DNA of 44,050 nt, taken from the NCBI GenBank assembly GCA_030528085.1, contig JAUMZN010000005.1, positions 1 to 44,050 on the forward strand, read 5' to 3'. The first letter of the stretch is position 1; every line of letters begins with the position of its first letter. Of the stretch, positions 1 to 9,425 are shown piece after piece. Source of the stretch: Erysipelotrichaceae bacterium. Its GTDB lineage: Bacteria > Bacillota_I > Bacilli_A > Erysipelotrichales > Erysipelotrichaceae. Made by a program: the position numbers and the translations under genes. The notes below the pieces were generated by a model. The model was not told the origin of the DNA. It searched no databases and saw nothing but the letters and a program-made list of their open reading frames with translations.

Positions 1-25
1 CACTTAAACAACACAAACAAGCATT

Positions 26-838
26 TCACTTCGCTAACTTAATGACATTGCTAATATTCCTATCAAAAATTTCAATGACGTCAAAAACCACCTTCGGATT
101 TGTTCCTAGTTGAAAATCATCAAACCGTTTTACTTCCAACAAACAATCTCCAACATAGTGTTGCGGTTTATAGAATTTATATACCTCTTCAAGAACACAA
201 TCCGTAACTGATTTAATGCATTCACAGCCTGTTTCATCACGTACATAAAACTCTTCATTATAGGTATCCATCGCCGAAAAAAGTTGGTATCTAAGTTCAT
301 TAGGCAGTTTCCAACTTTTTTTATTTTCTTTATTCCTTAATGAAAATGGAATATACACATCCGACCTCTTCGTATATGGCCTCCACGCATAAACATCTCT
401 TCCTGATATTTTTCTCGCAACAAATAATTCATATCCATCTTCTTGAAGTAGTTCATTTATTCTTTGTAAGTAACCCCTCCAGTCTTCTCCATCGTCTCTG
501 ACCTCCGGATGAAAAACCTCACAAAGAAAATTTAAAAAAACTGCATCTTCTCCATTGAATAATTGAAATCTTTCATCATCAAAAATCCATTCATATGGAT
601 AATCTCCATTTAATGTATGCATCTTTATTTCTTCTGCGGCATTAGAAAGCCTAGGATCCTGACTTTCCCATTTTTCCAAGTCATACAGTCTATTAAGAAA
701 CCCCACAATTTCAATACATCCATAATAAGGGTAAAAAACAGAAATCTCATAATCCATTATCAAAGGATTATAGATAGTTATTCCGTTTTTAAATAAATCA
801 ATTATATCTCTTCTAGTGACTCTAGAAATATTTGCCAT
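26..838 (-). CDS. AbiJ-NTD-like abortive infection family protein
   Basis: A 270-residue cytoplasmic protein with no signal peptide or membrane segment. Residues about 5-155 resemble the AbiJ N-terminal domain (NTD3-type) found in phage-defence proteins: an ITRRDI-like start (VTRRDIIDLF), the FLNRLYDLE segment, the WIFDDERFQLFNG segment, the FLCEVFHPEVR segment and the ISGRDVY end. The remaining roughly 110 residues are not recognised and would be the effector half; no HEPN RX4-6H motif is obvious. The start ATG is preceded by GAGGT at good spacing. The gene lies just outside a helicase/methyltransferase pair on the same strand, which supports a defence role, but the two are separated by about 310 bases and a likely terminator, so it is probably a separate unit. 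The family call rests on remembered pattern similarity. Confidence 0.6.
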   Translation of the reverse strand: MANISRVTRRDIIDLFKNGITIYNPLIMDYEISVFYPYYGCIEIVGFLNRLYDLEKWESQDPRLSNAAEEIKMHTLNGDYPYEWIFDDERFQLFNGEDAVFLNFLCEVFHPEVRDDGEDWRGYLQRINELLQEDGYELFVARKISGRDVYAWRPYTKRSDVYIPFSLRNKENKKSWKLPNELRYQLFSAMDTYNEEFYVRDETGCECIKSVTDCVLEEVYKFYKPQHYVGDCLLEVKRFDDFQLGTNPKVVFDVIEIFDRNISNVIKLAK

Positions 839-1148
839 ATAAAACCTCGTCTTTATCCTTTCGTACTCATTTAATTTTATAAATATCGATATATTTCTTG
901 ACTAGCTGCCAATGTCCATTGAATTGAGAATTGCAATTTTGCCTTAATGACATCTGTGAATTCTCACTCCTAAAAGACAAGCCTTATCTTTTGTAAAGAT
1001 TTTAATCCTAAATATTAAACTTAATTACTCACAATCAAGCGAAAAATATCCCATAAATAACATATGAGGTGCTGATCAAAATGGCCGATTTCAAATCAGC
1101 TTGATCTGCACCTCAATAATTTGAATATTTTAATCTCATCAAAATGAA
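839..1148. other. Intergenic region between defence genes
   Basis: No gene is supported here. The stretch is AT rich. It holds the upstream region of the AbiJ-like gene on the right of that gene and, near 1066-1114, an inverted repeat that probably ends transcription of the helicase gene. No clear -35/-10 pair could be assigned with confidence. Confidence 0.5.
1066..1114 (-). terminator. Inverted repeat after helicase gene
   Basis: The arms GAGGTGCTGATCAA (1066-1079) and TTGATCTGCACCTC (1101-1114) pair with one mismatch. The inner segment has further self-complementarity (GATTTCAAATC). It lies 35 bases beyond the stop codon of the minus-strand helicase gene. The T-tract expected after a minus-strand terminator is poor, so it may instead be a processing or regulatory hairpin. 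Confidence 0.45.
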
Positions 1149-4100
1149 TTACTCTGGGAATAATTCATCTAACTTTTCTTCTAAATTTCCGTTTTTGACG
1201 AACTCAAGCGCGTCTACCTTACGCAAGTTATGTTTCTTAATCTTGCCCATAAAGTCGAAACCTAAAATAAAGTTCTCTGTAATCTTATATAAGATTTCTG
1301 TTGGGGCTAGTCCATAAACTTGCTTTTCGAAAATATATTGTAGGCGTTCGTTGTCATCTGGATAAAGTTGCTTCATCTTTGGACTTCGATATAATCGCTT
1401 CACAATTTCAGCAATATACAATCCGGATTTCATATACAGATCAATGAATGTTTCATCCGGATTATCGAAAATACCTGGATTTTCTTTTTCCAAATCATCG
1501 ACCATTTGTTTCACCACTTTTTTCGGAGTAAAGATTTGGTTGTTTTCCTGTGGTGGAATATAGTCGAAAATATCGCCTTTGATATTTTCTTTCATGTAGC
1601 TAGAAAGCTTATCTTTTTTAGTCATGAATTCACGAACAGATTCATTGAAAACAACTTCATCAAACAAATGACCTTTGAATTCTTCCATTTCACCCGTTTC
1701 CGGATTCAACCTTGTTCCACCATCCCGTAAGAAGCGGAAATCTTCTAGACTTGTGCTTGTTACTTCTTGGAATACCTCAGCTGGAACGATTTGGTCAAAA
1801 TTGGAAAGAGTAATTTGTCTTTCCATATGGTTTTCATCCACACCGTATGCCATCAAGAATGCAGGGATTGTTCTCGTGAATCCACGTAAGCGATCTTTAA
1901 TATTAATCTGTACCGCATTACTTTCTTTTTCTTGTTTTGCGGTCTCAACAGTTCTGACAATTTCTTGGCTAGCTTGCTTTATGTAGCTTTCAGCCGCATT
2001 ATTTAAATCTTCTTTATAGGACTGATCTGCTTCTTCGATTTTCTTATCAAAAATCTCATTCACTTTCACAATTTGTTCATCATCGACAGCTTTTTCCAAT
2101 TCTTGGCTGCGTTGATGTTCAATTTTAGTTGTTTCAATATTGTGGTTAGTATGAATCTTATCAATCATACGATCCGCATCATCTTTGAGTTTTTTATCTA
2201 ATTTCTTTTTCTGAGTTGATGTGAGATCCTTACCATATTCTTCTTTCGCGACTTCTTTGAGTGGATCTACAACAGAAACTTGTAGCTCTTTCTTTAACCG
2301 ATTCAATTCCTTTTGTTTTTCATTTGGCTCTTTGGCAATTGCCATGGAACGAATACTTTCACTTAACACATCTTGAGTAGCATAGATTTTCGCTCCAAAA
2401 ATATTGTTAGCTTTTTCTTCGATAATTGGTTCTGGAATATCGATATTTCCTTCTTCATCTAGATATAGATCATCCATATCTTCTACGTAAATCTTGGCAT
2501 CTTTTTCTTCAACCGGTTCAAATTTATTTAAAATATCAAGAACCGATTGTGGTGCTCGAAAGACATTCGTCACATTTTGGAATAAGAAGTTAGACATAAA
2601 ACCACGATTGACAACTTCTTGAGATTTCAGTTTTCTTGGCACCAAAAGAACTTGTTCGGCATCAAGTTCAACCATTTTTCCGTTTTTATCTTCGCCAATA
2701 ACCGGGAAGAAATTTAAGAGTTCTCGAACATTATCTTTATGTTGATCTGCTGTTCCTTTGGAATCTGCAGTATCTGTCGATAATCCATTCGCAAATTCTT
2801 CATACATCGTTAATGTTCGAGCTGGATCAAAATCAAAGACATAAGCTTGTTCTTTTCGATAATTTTGTCCGTTCTTTTTATAACGCCATGGATTTTGTGA
2901 ACGGAAAGCCGCCTGCATATACAGCGCTGGTGATTTCATACTAGAAAGCATCATCACCGCTGTCCATTCTGGAATCGTCACTCCTGTTGTCAGCTGACCA
3001 ACAGAAAGTGTGATCGTTTTCTCGTTTTCATCAATCGCCTTACGCACCTTGTCATAAGACTTCATATTTTCTTCATCATCCGAAAGCTTACCATCCCCTG
3101 CAGCGAGAACAATTTCGTAATCATTAAAAATCGGATGTTCTTTTAATTTTCTCGCTAGTGCTTTGGCAGAATCCACTCGATTCAATAACCAGAACGTATG
3201 TTTCAATTCATCGCGTAATTCCGGTGTAGAATATGGAAACTTCTCATAAGTCACCATTGCATCGAGAAATTTATCCACATCTGGATCATGTACAAATTCA
3301 CCTTTTCCATTCGTCGCAAAAAATTCATTCAAATCAAATGCGTATTCTTCGGTTTCACCATTCAAATCAATCCCTTGTGAGATTTCATCTTTGATGATTT
3401 CTGACATTTGATAAGTAAACAAATTCAAACGTGGTAAAGAAGCATAAGGATTTTCAGAATCCATTGTTTTTTCTGTTGTGCCCCAATTTTGTTTCGCGCG
3501 TTGCTCATCCGCATAAGTCCAGTCAAAGATATTTTCTTCAGTGAATTTTTCATTCGCAATTGCCTTAAATGGAGTACCAGAAAGATGAAGTTTAAATCCC
3601 GGTTGCATCCGATCAAATGCAATTTCCGATTTTAAAGTATCCGTTCCTTCATGCGCTTCATCTAGAACAATCAAATCCCATTGTTGTTCATACACTTCTT
3701 CCAGCTTGTCGTATTTACCACCACCGTAAATACTTCCCTTTAAATCTTGAAGAGAAATAAATTCAATACATTTTAAATCCGGATTTTCAGTGTGTTGCGT
3801 GATAAAGTCATGACGCGTTAAAACATGGGGCTTTTTCTTTAACGATGAAGTCTCCGAAACAAATGCATAACCCGATTCAGTTCCAAGGAACTTTTCATAA
3901 TCTTCGTACCAGCTATTGGCAATTGCAGGTCGGTTGGTCAAAATCAATACGTTTTTCGCCTTAACTTCTTTTGCGAAAGCATATGTCGTCAGTGTTTTCC
4001 CAAAACGAGGTTTTGCATTCCATAAAAATTCTCCTGTTTTAGGACGCAAACGATACGCATCCGCCGTCTTTTCCACTGCACGTCTTTGTTCAGCCCGAAG

Positions 4101-4478
4101 GTCATAAGGGATGACCCCTTCAGTTTTCAAAATTCCATGATCACGACGGAACTTACTAAATTGTAAAAGCGACTGATCACCATCTAAGTGGAACCATTCC
4201 GTTTCCGGAATTCTTTCGATTTTCTGTTTTTCCAGATAGCGATGGAAATCCGTATCATGAAAGATCTCTCCAGATCCATCATCAAAAACTGCCATTCCAC
4301 GCCATTCTTCAACAGCTAACGTATCAGAAGTATGAGTTTGTTGTTTAATTCGTGTTGAAACATCCTGCTTATCCGTATAACCAATCTTTACCCAACCATC
4401 ATGACGCTTGATTTCAGGAGTAGAGTAGGCATAACACATTGGGATAATCTGCTCAGCTGTTTTAATTTTGACTGCCAT
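1149..4478 (-). CDS. T5orf172/GIY-YIG-like domain + DEAH helicase + methyltransferase-like tail
   Basis: A 1109-residue protein with at least three parts. Residues about 12-100 look like a T5orf172/GIY-YIG-type nuclease domain: CYAYS (Y16, Y18), VKIGYT (30-35), R43 and TEWF (E94). Residues about 120-560 are an SF2 helicase: Q-motif-like LRAEQRRAV, motif I PRFGKT (K161), DEAH at 273-276, SGTP at 300-303 and a motif VI-like QAAFRSQNPWR. A long charged, coiled-coil-like stretch follows. The C-terminal about 160 residues resemble the front half of an adenine methyltransferase: QIFTPKKVV (motif X-like), then FIDLYMKSGLY where an active enzyme has D-P-A-C-G-S-G; no NPPY motif IV follows. It starts one base after the stop of the methyltransferase gene (TAAGATG), so the two are translationally coupled. 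Probable role is nucleolytic or translocating subunit of a restriction-type defence system. Activity of the nuclease domain is inferred. Confidence 0.8.
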   Translation of the reverse strand: MAVKIKTAEQIIPMCYAYSTPEIKRHDGWVKIGYTDKQDVSTRIKQQTHTSDTLAVEEWRGMAVFDDGSGEIFHDTDFHRYLEKQKIERIPETEWFHLDGDQSLLQFSKFRRDHGILKTEGVIPYDLRAEQRRAVEKTADAYRLRPKTGEFLWNAKPRFGKTLTTYAFAKEVKAKNVLILTNRPAIANSWYEDYEKFLGTESGYAFVSETSSLKKKPHVLTRHDFITQHTENPDLKCIEFISLQDLKGSIYGGGKYDKLEEVYEQQWDLIVLDEAHEGTDTLKSEIAFDRMQPGFKLHLSGTPFKAIANEKFTEENIFDWTYADEQRAKQNWGTTEKTMDSENPYASLPRLNLFTYQMSEIIKDEISQGIDLNGETEEYAFDLNEFFATNGKGEFVHDPDVDKFLDAMVTYEKFPYSTPELRDELKHTFWLLNRVDSAKALARKLKEHPIFNDYEIVLAAGDGKLSDDEENMKSYDKVRKAIDENEKTITLSVGQLTTGVTIPEWTAVMMLSSMKSPALYMQAAFRSQNPWRYKKNGQNYRKEQAYVFDFDPARTLTMYEEFANGLSTDTADSKGTADQHKDNVRELLNFFPVIGEDKNGKMVELDAEQVLLVPRKLKSQEVVNRGFMSNFLFQNVTNVFRAPQSVLDILNKFEPVEEKDAKIYVEDMDDLYLDEEGNIDIPEPIIEEKANNIFGAKIYATQDVLSESIRSMAIAKEPNEKQKELNRLKKELQVSVVDPLKEVAKEEYGKDLTSTQKKKLDKKLKDDADRMIDKIHTNHNIETTKIEHQRSQELEKAVDDEQIVKVNEIFDKKIEEADQSYKEDLNNAAESYIKQASQEIVRTVETAKQEKESNAVQINIKDRLRGFTRTIPAFLMAYGVDENHMERQITLSNFDQIVPAEVFQEVTSTSLEDFRFLRDGGTRLNPETGEMEEFKGHLFDEVVFNESVREFMTKKDKLSSYMKENIKGDIFDYIPPQENNQIFTPKKVVKQMVDDLEKENPGIFDNPDETFIDLYMKSGLYIAEIVKRLYRSPKMKQLYPDDNERLQYIFEKQVYGLAPTEILYKITENFILGFDFMGKIKKHNLRKVDALEFVKNGNLEEKLDELFPE

Positions 4479-4479
4479 C

Positions 4480-6423
4480 TTATTCCATCTCCTTCACATG
4501 TGTTTCAATAAACTCAATCTCTTCAGGGGATAAACCATATTTTTTATATAGTTGTTGATCGATCTCTGGAATAGACTTAGACCAATCAATATCAGAGTTG
4601 TTAGTGAAATCTTGAAGTGGGACAAACCCCATAGTAAGTTTTGATAGATTAATAGAACTAACCGATTGCAGAATTAAATATCTGACAAATTTTGTAGATA
4701 AATATTTGTATAAATTTTTAGCTTCGCTTTCCTCACTATAATTACCCACTAGGAAATAAGAATGAGTACATACTTCATTAGGACCAATAACTTTCATAGA
4801 ACTTGGAATTACCCTAAACGTACCATCTTTGGATGGTTCATTAGCATGCTCAGAACTCGTCTTGCTAACAAGAACCTTATAACCAGAGATATATTCAATG
4901 CCCTTCTTAATTATTTCTTTATCTATATATGTTATGGAATTGCTAGAATAAAGTCTAAGCGAATTAGGACCTCTTTCTATTGATCCTCTTACATTAGTCG
5001 ACAAACCAAATGGCATCAAAGAACTACATATAGTTGCCAAATTTTCTGACTGATAACTCCATACTTTATGAATTATTTCCAAAGCAGCATTAGATCTAAC
5101 AAACACGGGATACTCATCTAATTTTCTCATCGATGAACTTCTAATGCCATTCGAAACATGCGTATAATCGCACTTGCTGTGAATCTTATTATCCATTTGG
5201 AAAATACAGCAACCCCCACTTATACTTAGTCCAGAGAAGCAATCCTTAGCATTTTGGAAATCTATTAACTTATACACATGTCCAGATTTAAGCATCAAAT
5301 CTCTAAATCCATCTAATCCCATTCCTCCGGCAAACCATCTCGACGGTATGATCATCGAAATAATTGAAGGTTGTAGTTTTTGAGCTTGTTCAATAATTTT
5401 TTGATAAACGGGTTTTGCTTGTTTATTGTTCTCACCAGAAAACTCCATATATGGTGGATTCCCGATCACAACAGAAAATTTTCGTTTACTCATGCCTATT
5501 CCTTCTTTCATCTCTCTAATTGTCATTTTAGCTTTCTTATCCCACCAATTGATTTTTACGGGTGGTGAAGTTGTTCCGTCATTCGTTTGTTCTGTTTCAA
5601 AAAAATCAAATAATGAGGGCTGAACAAACTGATCTATAGGAACTCCAACTGGAATACAATCTGTTAATCCATCCATTTGGAATAAATTCCAACAAATGAT
5701 GTCTGCGATTTGTTCTTGTTGTTTAACTGTTAAATCTTGCTTCCAGATCTCTTTTGCATTTTCCAACAATGTCAAATATACGTTGACTCTTCCAATGAGA
5801 AGGCTATCCCCTTGAAACTCATAACCGTATGTTGATTTCAATGCCTTCAATGCCCATTTATACCAATCCTCAAAATTATTCGTATTCTCTGTAACGACTC
5901 TCAGTTTTCGATCAAATAAACCCACTCGATCTTGAATATTAATTGGATTTCCCGTAGAAGAATCGTAACGAGAAACAAGGAACGGTGCTTCTCCACATGT
6001 GATTTCTAGAACTTTTCGACTCACATATTCTTTCCATGTCTTTTTATCTTGATTTAGAAAACTTATGTGATCCGCATTCACAATCCAATTCTTATCTTCT
6101 TGTTGATTGAACCCTTTTTTATCATCAAACCAATCTTGATCGATCTGGTTATTCATCAAATTACAAATCCAAGCCGGAGTATATACTTCGGCATTCTTTT
6201 TTGTTCTCTCTTTTTGAACATCTAAAGACTTTAGAATTCTTGGTTGCAAAAAGCCTGATTTTATCACTTGTTCAAACAACATTTGTTGGTCTCTCTGATA
6301 CCCTTTTCCCCGATCTGAATAGGAGTCGGTCGCCCAAATGATATTTTTTCCCGTTGTCTTATCCATCAATAGTTTGTTTAAAACCGGGTTATGCAGTTCA
6401 TTGAGTTGAATGAGATGATCCAA
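4480..6423 (-). CDS. Eco57I-type adenine-specific DNA methyltransferase
   Basis: A 647-residue N6-adenine methyltransferase of the Eco57I/TaqI-like class. Motif X-like NAEVYTPAWICNLM lies near residue 77-90, a motif I variant (LEITCGEAPFLVSRYD) near 140, and the catalytic motif IV NPPY in VVIGNPPYMEFSG near 323. The last about 250 residues would form the target recognition region. The start is a TTG at 6423, chosen because AAGGAGGAG sits six bases upstream and no ATG is as well placed. It is the first gene of a two-gene operon with the helicase. It probably methylates host DNA at the site that the helicase/nuclease partner attacks. The partner carries a second, degenerate methyltransferase-like segment, which is unusual. 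A fused enzyme is excluded by the TAA at 4480-4482. Confidence 0.85.
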   Translation of the reverse strand: MDHLIQLNELHNPVLNKLLMDKTTGKNIIWATDSYSDRGKGYQRDQQMLFEQVIKSGFLQPRILKSLDVQKERTKKNAEVYTPAWICNLMNNQIDQDWFDDKKGFNQQEDKNWIVNADHISFLNQDKKTWKEYVSRKVLEITCGEAPFLVSRYDSSTGNPINIQDRVGLFDRKLRVVTENTNNFEDWYKWALKALKSTYGYEFQGDSLLIGRVNVYLTLLENAKEIWKQDLTVKQQEQIADIICWNLFQMDGLTDCIPVGVPIDQFVQPSLFDFFETEQTNDGTTSPPVKINWWDKKAKMTIREMKEGIGMSKRKFSVVIGNPPYMEFSGENNKQAKPVYQKIIEQAQKLQPSIISMIIPSRWFAGGMGLDGFRDLMLKSGHVYKLIDFQNAKDCFSGLSISGGCCIFQMDNKIHSKCDYTHVSNGIRSSSMRKLDEYPVFVRSNAALEIIHKVWSYQSENLATICSSLMPFGLSTNVRGSIERGPNSLRLYSSNSITYIDKEIIKKGIEYISGYKVLVSKTSSEHANEPSKDGTFRVIPSSMKVIGPNEVCTHSYFLVGNYSEESEAKNLYKYLSTKFVRYLILQSVSSINLSKLTMGFVPLQDFTNNSDIDWSKSIPEIDQQLYKKYGLSPEEIEFIETHVKEME

Positions 6424-6828
6424 AGTAACTCCTCCTTCTTGTACATATTTTTATTATATCCAAAATTCTACGCAGGATCGCTATCATTAGATAATTGTTT
6501 ACTGACGTAACTAAAAAGATATATTCTCTTCCTTGTTTTTCAAAAGTTCATTTTTAAATTCTTGATCCATCAACTTTTCTTTCTCGGTCTTTTGATACTC
6601 TGTTTTGTTGATCTTGATCTATGCTTAAGTTGCATCTTCTTCTTTGTGAACAATCGTCTATTGTGCACATCTCTTCGTTTTCTTTCTTTGCTCTTCTCTT
6701 GTATTCGAGATTTCCTTTGACTTTTGTCTTGAGAATACTTTTTTATTCCGGCATGCTTTCTATATAACAAGCCTTTTCGATTTGAAACAAAACATACCTA
6801 ATTATTTTTAGAAAGTGAGGATGATTTT
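6424..6828. other. Divergent promoter region between defence operon and lon
   Basis: No convincing gene. On the minus strand a TATAAT (6458 down to 6453) lies about 30 bases before the methyltransferase TTG start and may be its -10 box, without a good -35 partner. The part from about 6560 to 6750 is strikingly pyrimidine rich on the plus strand. A 66-codon reading frame on the minus strand in that part is only lysine and arginine repeats forced by this bias and is not accepted. No CIRCE box and no clean CtsR heptamer pair was found ahead of lon. Confidence 0.5.
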
Positions 6829-9171
6829 ATGGATAACAACAAACATACTTCCCCTTTTATTAAAGTTTCTTCCCCTCTGTTGCTTTTGCCACAGACCACT
6901 CTCCATTTAAAAAATCTTCGCCCAGAAGTCGCTCAATTGTTATATGAAAATGACTTTGTTGCCTTTAGTGGTAAGGATGAATACTTACATTGTGATGATG
7001 GTCAATTGAATGCGTATGGTGTTTTATGCAGTGCTACAAAAGTGAATAACGACGAACAAGATGAACCGCTTGTCAAAGCTTATGCCAAAGTGCGGGTGCG
7101 CATTGTGCAATTCGATCCAGAAGCAAAGACTTGTGCTTATTATGAAGATCCAATCAATGAGGATTTAAGCGAACAAGCTAAGGCGGATATGCAACGGTAT
7201 ATCCAACAAATCGTGGATGATATTGCCAAGGTATTTCAAGGTGGTCGGCATATTGCCAATCGGATTCGGGAATATGAGTCTTTAAATCAGATGATTGTGT
7301 TTTTAACGCAATATATGAATTTATCGAATGCGGAAACGTATGAGATGTTAACGATTGATTCGAAAAAGCAACAAGTGACGCGTTTTATCGATTACTTGCT
7401 CAGACAAAAAGAAGAAATTGCTTTAAAGATGGAATTGAATGCCAAAATGACGAGTGAAGCAACTAACTTCTATCGCCGCCAAGCGATTGAACGTCAAATC
7501 CAAAAGTTAAAAGAACAACTTGGTGACCAAGAGGGTGAAGATCAAGATCAAAGCGATTATGTTTCGAAAATCCAAGCTTTGCCGCTTAGTGAAACGAATC
7601 GAAAAGCGCTTCTTGAAGATGCTCACCGTTTAGAAAAAATGAATGAACAAGCTCAAGAAGCTGAAGTATTAAGAACTTATCTCGACTTTGCCTTAGCTCT
7701 GCCTTGGAAAAAAGAAGAGGCATTCCATCCGGATTTAAAAGAAGCGAGAAAGATTTTGGATTCTCATCATGCGGGCATGGATAAAGTAAAAGAGCGAATT
7801 TTGCAGCACCTTGCCGTTATGCAGCTGCGCAATTCGATGAAAGGCAGTGCCATTCTATTAGTTGGTCCGCCAGGAACAGGAAAAACTTCTTTAGGAAAAT
7901 CGATTGCCCAAGCGCTGCATCGTCCGTATACCCGATTGTCTTTAGGCGGTATTCGTGATGAATCAGCCATACGTGGCCATCGCCGTACTTATGTTGGTGC
8001 GATGAGCGGACGAATTTTAAAAGCACTCAAACAAGCTGGAGCTTCCAATCCAGTCATGATTTTGGATGAAATCGATAAGATGATGGCTGGCGGGTATTCG
8101 GGAGATCCTGCTGCTGCGATGTTAGAAGTATTGGATCCGGAACAAAACGATACATTTACTGATCAATATTTGGATCTGCCTTTTGATTTAAGCGATGTCC
8201 TCTTTATTGCGACGGCGAACTCTTTAGAAAATATCCCGGCTCCTTTATTAGACCGTATGGAAGTAATTTCTTTAGACAGCTATACGCCAAGCGAAAAATT
8301 TGTGATCGCAAAAGATTATTTGATTCCTGAAGTATTAGAAGATCATGGCATTGCCGCAAAAGATTTACTGTTTGAAGATGAAGCGATCGAAACGATCATT
8401 TCTAGCTATACGATGGAAGCAGGTTGCCGTGGTTTGAAAAAACAAATCGCAAGCATCGCCCGTGCCAAAGCTGTGGATTTAATTGAACAAGACAATGCGC
8501 CAATCACAATTCATTCAAAAGACGTTTTCGATATTTTAGGACCAAATCAAGTGCGTCATGAAAAAGTGCAAGATGCTAATCCTTGCGGTATGGTCACAGG
8601 CCTTGCTTGGACAGCCGTTGGTGGTGAAGTGCTCTTTATTGAAACAGCTGCTATGCCAGGCAGCGGACAAATGATTTTAACTGGACATCTTGGAGATGTG
8701 ATGAAAGAGTCTGCTAAGATTTCTTATTCAGTTTTAAAATCACGTCTGCCTTTAGATACGTTAGAATTTTCTAAACAAGACATTCATATCCACTTCCCTT
8801 ATGGCGCTACACCTAAAGATGGTCCAAGTGCAGGAATTACGATCTTTACTGCCCTTGCTTCTTTAGTCCTTCAAAAACCAGTCGATTCTCATCTAGCAAT
8901 GACCGGTGAAATTTCTTTAAGTGGTCAAGTCTTGCCAATTGGAGGATTAAAAGAAAAACTGTATGGCGCAATGCGTGCAGGCATCACCAAAGTCCTCATT
9001 CCTGCCCAAAATGAAAAAGACTTAGTCGAAGTCAGTCAAGAAGTTAAAGACACTTTAACAATCGTCACAGTTTCTACTGTTGAAGATGTGCTAAAAGAAG
9101 CACTCAACATCCATATTCCGACTTTAGAAAAACCTAAACTTGCTAGCGAAGAGGCAATTGTGGTGATCTAA
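6829..9171 (+). CDS. lon: ATP-dependent protease Lon
   Basis: A 780-residue LonA-type protease that degrades misfolded and regulatory proteins in the cytoplasm as a ring-shaped homohexamer. The N-terminal substrate-binding domain covers about residues 10-210, a helical linker follows, and the AAA+ module has GPPGTGKT at 346-353 and the Walker B segment MILDEIDKM. The C-terminal peptidase domain carries the Ser-Lys dyad: PKDGPSAGI with S667 and GGLKEKL with K710, at the 43-residue spacing seen in E. coli Lon. Length is normal for the family. GTGAGG stands ahead of the ATG. It is transcribed alone, with its own terminator right after the stop. No heat-shock operator was recognised upstream. Confidence 0.97.
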   Translation: MDNNKHTSPFIKVSSPLLLLPQTTLHLKNLRPEVAQLLYENDFVAFSGKDEYLHCDDGQLNAYGVLCSATKVNNDEQDEPLVKAYAKVRVRIVQFDPEAKTCAYYEDPINEDLSEQAKADMQRYIQQIVDDIAKVFQGGRHIANRIREYESLNQMIVFLTQYMNLSNAETYEMLTIDSKKQQVTRFIDYLLRQKEEIALKMELNAKMTSEATNFYRRQAIERQIQKLKEQLGDQEGEDQDQSDYVSKIQALPLSETNRKALLEDAHRLEKMNEQAQEAEVLRTYLDFALALPWKKEEAFHPDLKEARKILDSHHAGMDKVKERILQHLAVMQLRNSMKGSAILLVGPPGTGKTSLGKSIAQALHRPYTRLSLGGIRDESAIRGHRRTYVGAMSGRILKALKQAGASNPVMILDEIDKMMAGGYSGDPAAAMLEVLDPEQNDTFTDQYLDLPFDLSDVLFIATANSLENIPAPLLDRMEVISLDSYTPSEKFVIAKDYLIPEVLEDHGIAAKDLLFEDEAIETIISSYTMEAGCRGLKKQIASIARAKAVDLIEQDNAPITIHSKDVFDILGPNQVRHEKVQDANPCGMVTGLAWTAVGGEVLFIETAAMPGSGQMILTGHLGDVMKESAKISYSVLKSRLPLDTLEFSKQDIHIHFPYGATPKDGPSAGITIFTALASLVLQKPVDSHLAMTGEISLSGQVLPIGGLKEKLYGAMRAGITKVLIPAQNEKDLVEVSQEVKDTLTIVTVSTVEDVLKEALNIHIPTLEKPKLASEEAIVVI

Positions 9172-9187
9172 TTCGCTTGTCTATTTT

Positions 9188-9218
9188 GCTCTGGAGCTTT
9201 TGCTTCAGAGCTTTTTTT
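9188..9218 (+). terminator. Rho-independent terminator of lon
   Basis: The arms GCTCTGGAGC and GCTTCAGAGC pair with one G-U type mismatch around a TTTT loop and are followed by seven T residues. It begins 17 bases after the lon stop codon. Confidence 0.92.
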
Positions 9219-9303
9219 GAATTTGAAACTCCCTCTTTTCAACCATTTTAGATACAGTCTTTATAAGATTGAATTAGTTTCACAAAAAGATGTTATTTCT
9301 TTA

Positions 9304-9425
9304 TTCGTTGTAAAAAGTGTAGATGGACAAACAATTTTCGTTGTACAAAGTGTAGAGCTACACATTTTTTTCATTGTAAAAAGTGTGTTCAAAGCACAAA
9401 TATTCGTCGTAATTTTTGTGATTAA
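9304..9425. repeat. 33-bp direct repeat array upstream of DUF4143 ATPase
   Basis: Four units start at 9304, 9337, 9370 and 9403, exactly 33 bases apart. The conserved core is TTCGTTGTAAAAAGTGTAG in unit 1, with one change in unit 2, a few in unit 3 and more in unit 4, which instead reads TAATTTTTGTGATTAAG. A further degenerate unit may start near 9274. Spacers between cores differ, so the core rather than the whole 33 bases is conserved, as expected for helically phased protein-binding sites (three turns of about 11 bases). The array lies 45-165 bases before an AAA_14/DUF4143 gene. Related GTGATT-containing repeats precede the second such gene in this window. Confidence 0.75.

Noticed and set aside
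1506-1986. Overlapping plus-strand frames inside the helicase gene and similar frames opposite other large genes
   Set aside because: They lie opposite well-supported coding sequence, lack binding sites and show no domains.
6721-6740. Possible CtsR box (TTTGACTTTTGTCTTGA) before lon
   Set aside because: Only one arm resembles the heptamer of CtsR and the second does not fit, so it is within chance for an AT-rich region.
6570-6770. A 66-codon minus-strand reading frame before lon
   Set aside because: Its lysine, arginine, serine and glutamine runs come from the pyrimidine-rich opposite strand. There is no binding site or recognisable domain.
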